Shown one piece after another: positions 60,601-64,000 of a stretch of 64,000 nucleotides of DNA. This stretch comes from Enterococcus_D entomosocium. Lineage in GTDB: Bacteria; Bacillota; Bacilli; Lactobacillales; Enterococcaceae. A program made the translations under genes and the position numbers. How positions within the stretch are numbered: the first letter of the stretch is position 1; each line of letters starts with the position of its first letter. The DNA lies in the NCBI RefSeq assembly GCF_030441895.1, contig NZ_JARJAS010000006.1. The stretch is one strand, 5' to 3'. Below the pieces are notes generated by a model, which ran no database searches, was not told where the DNA came from, and was given only the letters and a program-made list of their open reading frames with translations.

Positions 60601-61037
60601 TTTGTTTCCTCCTCTTTCACTTGGCATTCGGGACATAGACCATAAACTTCTAGTCGATGGTTATTTATTTGATACCCAGTTAATTTCGAAGCCGCCATTT
60701 CGACATCTTCCAATCCTGGATAGTAAAAATCAGCGATCTTTCCACACTTTTGGCAGATAGCATGATAATGAGGCTCCGTTGTAAAATCAAAACGACTGGA
60801 GGCATCTCCATAATTCATTTCTTTTACAAAGCCAATTTCTGTGAACAAACGTAAGTTATTGTATACCGTTGCGACACTAATACCAGGAAAATGAACTTCA
60901 ATCGCTCGATAAATCTCTTCAGCGGTCGGATGGGCATCGTGACTGGCTAAAAACTCTAATATCGCTACTCGCTGCGGTGTAATACGAATATTTTCATGTT
61001 TTAATCGTTTGATCGCTTCATCGTAGATCGTACTCAC
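60597..61037 (-). CDS. perR: Fur-family peroxide regulator PerR
   Basis: A 146-aa metal-dependent repressor. The winged helix is RITPQRVAILEFLASHDAHPTAEEIYRA, and the zinc site is CQKCGK and CPEC. The His and Asp residues of the regulatory metal site are present in EPHYHAICQKCG, and NRH-type His lie in the region near NNHRLEVYG. In Firmicutes the size and the CxxC pairs fit PerR better than Zur, but Fur cannot be fully excluded. It should repress oxidative-stress genes until peroxide oxidises a His. Confidence 0.85.
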   Translation of the reverse strand: MSTIYDEAIKRLKHENIRITPQRVAILEFLASHDAHPTAEEIYRAIEVHFPGISVATVYNNLRLFTEIGFVKEMNYGDASSRFDFTTEPHYHAICQKCGKIADFYYPGLEDVEMAASKLTGYQINNHRLEVYGLCPECQVKEEETK

Positions 61038-61160
61038 AGGAGTTCCTCCATTTCTCTTATCTCACCTATCATACTATGTAAAACCTAAAAATTCAAACAG
61101 CTTTCCTTATTTTTTCAAAGGCAAAACGCTTTTTTCAGCCCGCTTCCGTCCCCTTTTTTC

Positions 61161-61200
61161 GAGAAAGAAAAGCAGACATTTCAATGCCTGCTTTCTCTCG
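61161..61200 (-). terminator. Terminator after cysK
   Basis: The minus strand arms AGAAAGCAGGCATT and AATGTCTGCTTTTCT form a stem with a T-rich end. Confidence 0.8.
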
Positions 61201-61204
61201 ATTG

Positions 61205-62134
61205 TTAGTCTTCAAACTGATACAGTGCTGTGGACAAATAACGTTCGCCATTGTCAGGCACGATTGCTAAAACTTTTTTGCCTTTGCCTAGTTCTTTTGC
61301 TACCTGTAAAGCAGCTTGGATCGCAGCCCCTGAAGAGATTCCAACTAAAATCCCTTCTTTCATCCCAACTTGCCGTGCAGTTTTCATCGCATCGTCACTG
61401 GCAATTGCAATGACTTGATCATAAATTTCGGTATCTAATACTTTAGGGACAAATCCAGTACCGATCCCTTGAATCTTATGCGGTCCTGGCTTACCACCTT
61501 CTAAAATCGCAGATTCAGCAGGCTCAACACCAACTATTTTCAAATTAGGATAGACGCGCTTCAGTTCTTTGCCCGCTCCAGTGATCGTTCCACCAGTGCC
61601 GATTCCAGCGACAAAAGCATCTAAACCTTTTGATTCAAATGCATCCTCAATTTCTTTTCCTGTCGTTTTTTCATGAATTTCTGGGTTAGCTGGATTTTCA
61701 AATTGTAATGGCATATAGTAGCCGTCTTGCTCCGCTAATTCTTTTGCTTTGTTAATGGATCCTGTGATCCCTTCAGACCCAGGCGTCAAAATCAACTCTG
61801 CACCATAAGCTTGTACGATTTTCCGTCTTTCGATACTCATCGTTTCTGGCATAACCAACACAACCCGATAGCCTTTTGCCGTACCGATCATGGCTAAACC
61901 GATCCCCGTATTTCCTGAGGTTGGCTCGATAATCGTATCGCCGGCTTTCAATAAGCCGCTTTTTTCGGCTTTTTCAATCATGGCTAAAGCAATTCTGTCC
62001 TTTACGCTACCCCCAGGATTGAAAAACTCTAATTTCACATACACATCAGCAGAACCTTCTTCTACGATATGATTTAATTTGACGATTGGCGTATGACCAA
62101 CTAATTCATTGACCGATTGATAGATTTTTGTCAT
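61205..62134 (-). CDS. cysK: Cysteine synthase
   Basis: A 309-aa PLP enzyme that makes cysteine from O-acetylserine and sulfide. The PLP Lys is in NPGGSVKDRIALAM, EPTSGNTGIGLAMIG is the substrate loop and GIGTGGTITGAGKEL the phosphate-binding loop. Motifs fit O-acetylserine sulfhydrylase A; cystathionine beta-synthase has extra C-terminal domains not seen here. Start follows GGGAGGG. It is transcribed alone. Confidence 0.97.
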   Translation of the reverse strand: MTKIYQSVNELVGHTPIVKLNHIVEEGSADVYVKLEFFNPGGSVKDRIALAMIEKAEKSGLLKAGDTIIEPTSGNTGIGLAMIGTAKGYRVVLVMPETMSIERRKIVQAYGAELILTPGSEGITGSINKAKELAEQDGYYMPLQFENPANPEIHEKTTGKEIEDAFESKGLDAFVAGIGTGGTITGAGKELKRVYPNLKIVGVEPAESAILEGGKPGPHKIQGIGTGFVPKVLDTEIYDQVIAIASDDAMKTARQVGMKEGILVGISSGAAIQAALQVAKELGKGKKVLAIVPDNGERYLSTALYQFED

Positions 62135-62276
62135 TGAAAATCCCTCCCGTTCTTATTCTTCCATTCTACCTAAAATACCTCGGAGTTGCGAATAAAAAGT
62201 AAGCAATTTCAAATTTTTTTTCATATAGTTTTATACTTTGTTCTATTTCCACTGACCAGAGTTTGATTGCCACGTC

Positions 62277-62327
62277 AAAAAAACCTTAAGATTGGCTGCA
62301 ATTGTAGCAATCCATCTTAAGGTTTTT
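62277..62327. terminator. Bidirectional terminator between cysK 5' region and the GH73 gene
   Basis: AAACCTTAAGATTGG and CCATCTTAAGGTTT form a strong stem with A and T flanks. On the minus strand it ends the GH73-LysM transcript's upstream read-through or acts as terminator for a shorter RNA. Confidence 0.75.
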
Positions 62328-62334
62328 AACTTAC

Positions 62335-63204
62335 TTATACGATCAACTCTTGTCCGATAACGATGATCTCACTGGATAATCCATTCGATGCCATCAACGC
62401 ATCAACGGTTGTTCCAAATCGGTTGGCGATATCCCAAAGCGTATCCCCAGAAGCAACTTGATAGCTCTGTGCTGAAGATGTACTACCTGAATACGTGGTC
62501 GTCGTTGTTTCGCTGGTCGTTGTGCTAGTTGTGTTTGTCCAGGCTGTATTTTGTGTCGTTCCTGTATCGAACCGTGTAAGCTGATAGGTTTCGATCAACC
62601 AGTTCAGTTTTTGTGCGTAACCTGGATCGGTAGCATAACGTCCCGTCAAGTAATTCGTTGCATCATAAAATGAGGTTGTTTGGCTTTTCCAGACACCACT
62701 GTAATGAGCAGTCCCTGTCGCGAAACTTGTACTTCGCAAGACGTTCGCATGATCCTGAAACGATTCCCAATAAGAGTTATATTGACGAAACGGTTCATTC
62801 ATCTCTACCCACTGACCATTCAAATACTCTTGGGTAGGCATATACACACTTTGTCCGTTGTAACTGCCTTTGACCCCAAATAAATTGTAATAGGGGGCAT
62901 TGGATAATGCGGAAGAACCATAGCCGCTTTCCAAAATCGCTTGAGCGATCATCACAGAAGCATATAGATCATTGTTGGCAGCAACATCTTGTGCTGACCA
63001 GCCAATTTGTTCGATGAACCCTGAGATGTCCTGCGTCGCATATTGATTCTCAGCAGCTTGTACCTGTTGAGGAACGAAAGTGACCGTCATTGGCGCTAAC
63101 ATCATTCCTGCACCCATCAAAGAGACCACCACCTTTTTACTAGGTCTTTTCATCGTCTTCTTTGGTTGATGATGTCTTTCACTTCTTGTTTGATAACTTC
63201 CCAT
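62335..63204 (-). CDS. Secreted GH73 glucosaminidase with LysM
   Basis: A 289-aa exported wall hydrolase. A signal-like helix lies at about residues 25-47 (VVVSLMGAGMMLAPMTVTFVP), then a GH73 domain with YASVMIAQAILESGYGSSALSNAPYYNLFGVKG, a Thr/Ser-rich linker and one LysM domain (YQVASGDTLWDIANRFGTT). It should cut N-acetylglucosamine bonds in peptidoglycan. The ATG at 63204 has GGAGG 6 nt upstream. The N-terminal 30 residues before the helix are unusually basic. It is a paralogue of the GH73 part at 49532-51583. Confidence 0.93.
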   Translation of the reverse strand: MGSYQTRSERHHQPKKTMKRPSKKVVVSLMGAGMMLAPMTVTFVPQQVQAAENQYATQDISGFIEQIGWSAQDVAANNDLYASVMIAQAILESGYGSSALSNAPYYNLFGVKGSYNGQSVYMPTQEYLNGQWVEMNEPFRQYNSYWESFQDHANVLRSTSFATGTAHYSGVWKSQTTSFYDATNYLTGRYATDPGYAQKLNWLIETYQLTRFDTGTTQNTAWTNTTSTTTSETTTTTYSGSTSSAQSYQVASGDTLWDIANRFGTTVDALMASNGLSSEIIVIGQELIV

Positions 63205-63510
63205 CTTTTTCCTCCAGTAACTGTAAGTTTTTTCAAATAAATCAATACAGCTATTATACGAAAAAATGCCTAGCAGTGCAAACAATGTTCACTTCCGACC
63301 CGACAAAAGACTTTTAAAAAACTTTCTGGACATCCCTCTCAGTTTGTTAATTACTGAGAAGTTTTTAAAAAAACTATTAGAATGGAATTGTATTGCTTCT
63401 CTCTTACTATTAAAAGAGTCTATATCTTGTGGTGAAACCATTTTTCAGAAATCTTAGCCACTACTACCTTAAATAAGTCACTCTGGCACTTTCAGAGTGA
63501 GCAGTACTCG
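63205..63510. other. Gene-free gap upstream of the GH73-LysM gene
   Basis: No gene is supported in these ~306 bases. A 63-codon frame on the plus strand (63266-63457) lacks a ribosome site. A small perfect inverted repeat CACTCTG...CAGAGTG lies at about 63479-63499. The promoter of the hydrolase gene probably lies here but I could not fix it. Confidence 0.5.
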
Positions 63511-63550
63511 AAAAAAACACGCTCGAAAATCGAAAAGATTCTCGAACGTG
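63511..63550 (-). terminator. Terminator after tkt
   Basis: The minus strand arms CACGTTCGAGAATC and GATTTTCGAGCGTG form a long stem followed by seven T residues. Confidence 0.88.
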
Positions 63551-63575
63551 CTAGCTTTGATTGATTGTCGATCAA

Positions 63576-64000
63576 TTAATCGATTGATTTAAAAGTATTC
63601 ACAACATTTTCAACACTAAAGCCGAATTCTGCTAATACTTTGTCGCCAGGTGCTGATGCACCGAAGTGATCGATCGCGATCACTTTTCCATGGCAACCGG
63701 TGTAACGTTCCCAACCAAATGGGGAAGCCGCTTCAATCGCTACCCGTTTCTTCACTGCTTTTGGCAAGACGCTTTCTTTGTATTCTGAGCTTTGCGCTTC
63801 AAACAGATCAAAGCTTGGTAAGGAGACCACCGATACATCGATGCCTTCTTCTGCCAATTTAGCTTGTGCTTGAACCGCAAGATTCACTTCAGAACCTGTG
63901 GCGATCAAAATCCCCGCTGGTGTTTCACCAGCTTGTTTTGAAATCACGTAGCCACCTTTTGCGACATTTTCATCCGCACCGGTTTGCGTGCCTTCGATCA
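63576..64000 (-). CDS. tkt: Transketolase, C-terminal fragment
   Basis: The C-terminal ~141 codons are in the window; the gene continues past the right edge. Features are GGYVISKQ, VNLAVQAQAKLAEEGIDVSVVSLPSFDLFEAQ and the conserved end HFGASAPGDKVLAEFGFSVENVVN. This is the C-terminal domain of transketolase, which moves two-carbon units in the pentose phosphate pathway. The frame is open through 64000 and no start is in the window. Transketolase and not the related 1-deoxyxylulose phosphate synthase, from the FGASAPGDK motif. Confidence 0.93.
   Translation of the reverse strand, partial: IEGTQTGADENVAKGGYVISKQAGETPAGILIATGSEVNLAVQAQAKLAEEGIDVSVVSLPSFDLFEAQSSEYKESVLPKAVKKRVAIEAASPFGWERYTGCHGKVIAIDHFGASAPGDKVLAEFGFSVENVVNTFKSID

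Noticed and set aside
63266..63457. 63-codon plus-strand frame
   Set aside because: No ribosome site, and it lies across the probable promoter region of the GH73-LysM gene.
1..64000. CRISPR arrays, IS elements, prophage, tRNA or rRNA
   Set aside because: No spaced repeats, transposase-like or phage proteins, terminal inverted repeats, tRNA cloverleaf or rRNA sequence was recognised.

Overview
The window looks like core chromosome of a low-to-medium GC Firmicute of the order Lactobacillales, most likely an Enterococcus. The evidence is an EbsA-family protein, a WxL/DUF916 surface-protein locus with an LPXTG partner, a PyrR-regulated pyr operon, GpsB next to the YpsA-like SLOG protein, the RecU/class A PBP pair, a class B RNase P RNA and a T-box in front of alaS. 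Species cannot be fixed from the sequence alone. I see no prophage, IS element, CRISPR array, tRNA or rRNA. Both ends cut genes: a DAHP synthase on the left and a transketolase on the right.

Layout. (1) 1-4550: aromatic amino acid block on the minus strand. The aroE-aroF start of a shikimate operon lies downstream of a tryptophan-type ABC transporter (trpX-trpY-trpZ). Each transcription unit has its own leader. (2) 4550-10140: a membrane protein, a DUF1622 protein, RqcH, an AraC/GyrI-like regulator coupled to a PNPOx-like protein, and an alpha-carbonic anhydrase. (3) 10280-22000: the full UMP biosynthesis operon pyrR-pyrP-pyrB-pyrC-carA-carB-pyrK-pyrD-pyrF-pyrE with one PyrR attenuator. (4) 22000-37950: rluD-like, lspA, a CBS protein, fhs, ebsA, rnhA, cls, a CDF transporter, T-box-alaS, an FGE-like protein, a GNAT protein, a DEAD-box helicase and a VanZ-RDD protein. 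(5) 38100-46840: small hypotheticals, an HD hydrolase, M32 carboxypeptidase, a THUMP methyltransferase, rnpB, gpsB, ypsA, recU and pbp1A. (6) 46860-58130: a cell-surface locus reading leftward: small LPXTG protein, two small WxL proteins, DUF916/DUF3324 protein, giant WxL protein, GH73-CHAP hydrolase, signal peptidase I, a tiny coupled ORF, a membrane protein and a DivIVA-like coiled-coil protein. (7) 58650-64000: nth, dnaD, ridA, perR, cysK, a GH73-LysM hydrolase and tkt.

The most interesting observation is in the two aromatic leaders. Both contain a short reading frame with a good ribosome binding site, rich in the codons expected for the downstream genes: Tyr/Phe before aroE-aroF and Trp before trpXYZ. 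In both the stop codon abuts an RNA segment that can form either of two mutually exclusive hairpins. The third segment is a near copy of the 3' arm of a downstream terminator, so it can act as the antiterminator. The two leaders share sequence as well as design, so they look like one family of ribosome-mediated attenuators. That is unexpected in a Firmicute, where T-box or TRAP control is the usual solution, and neither T-box nor TRAP signals are visible here.

The surface locus is the second point of interest. It pairs WxL proteins and their presumed DUF916 scaffold with a nearby signal peptidase, a wall hydrolase, a 31-codon coupled ORF and a coiled-coil protein. An internal terminator in front of the DUF916 gene probably sets product ratios.
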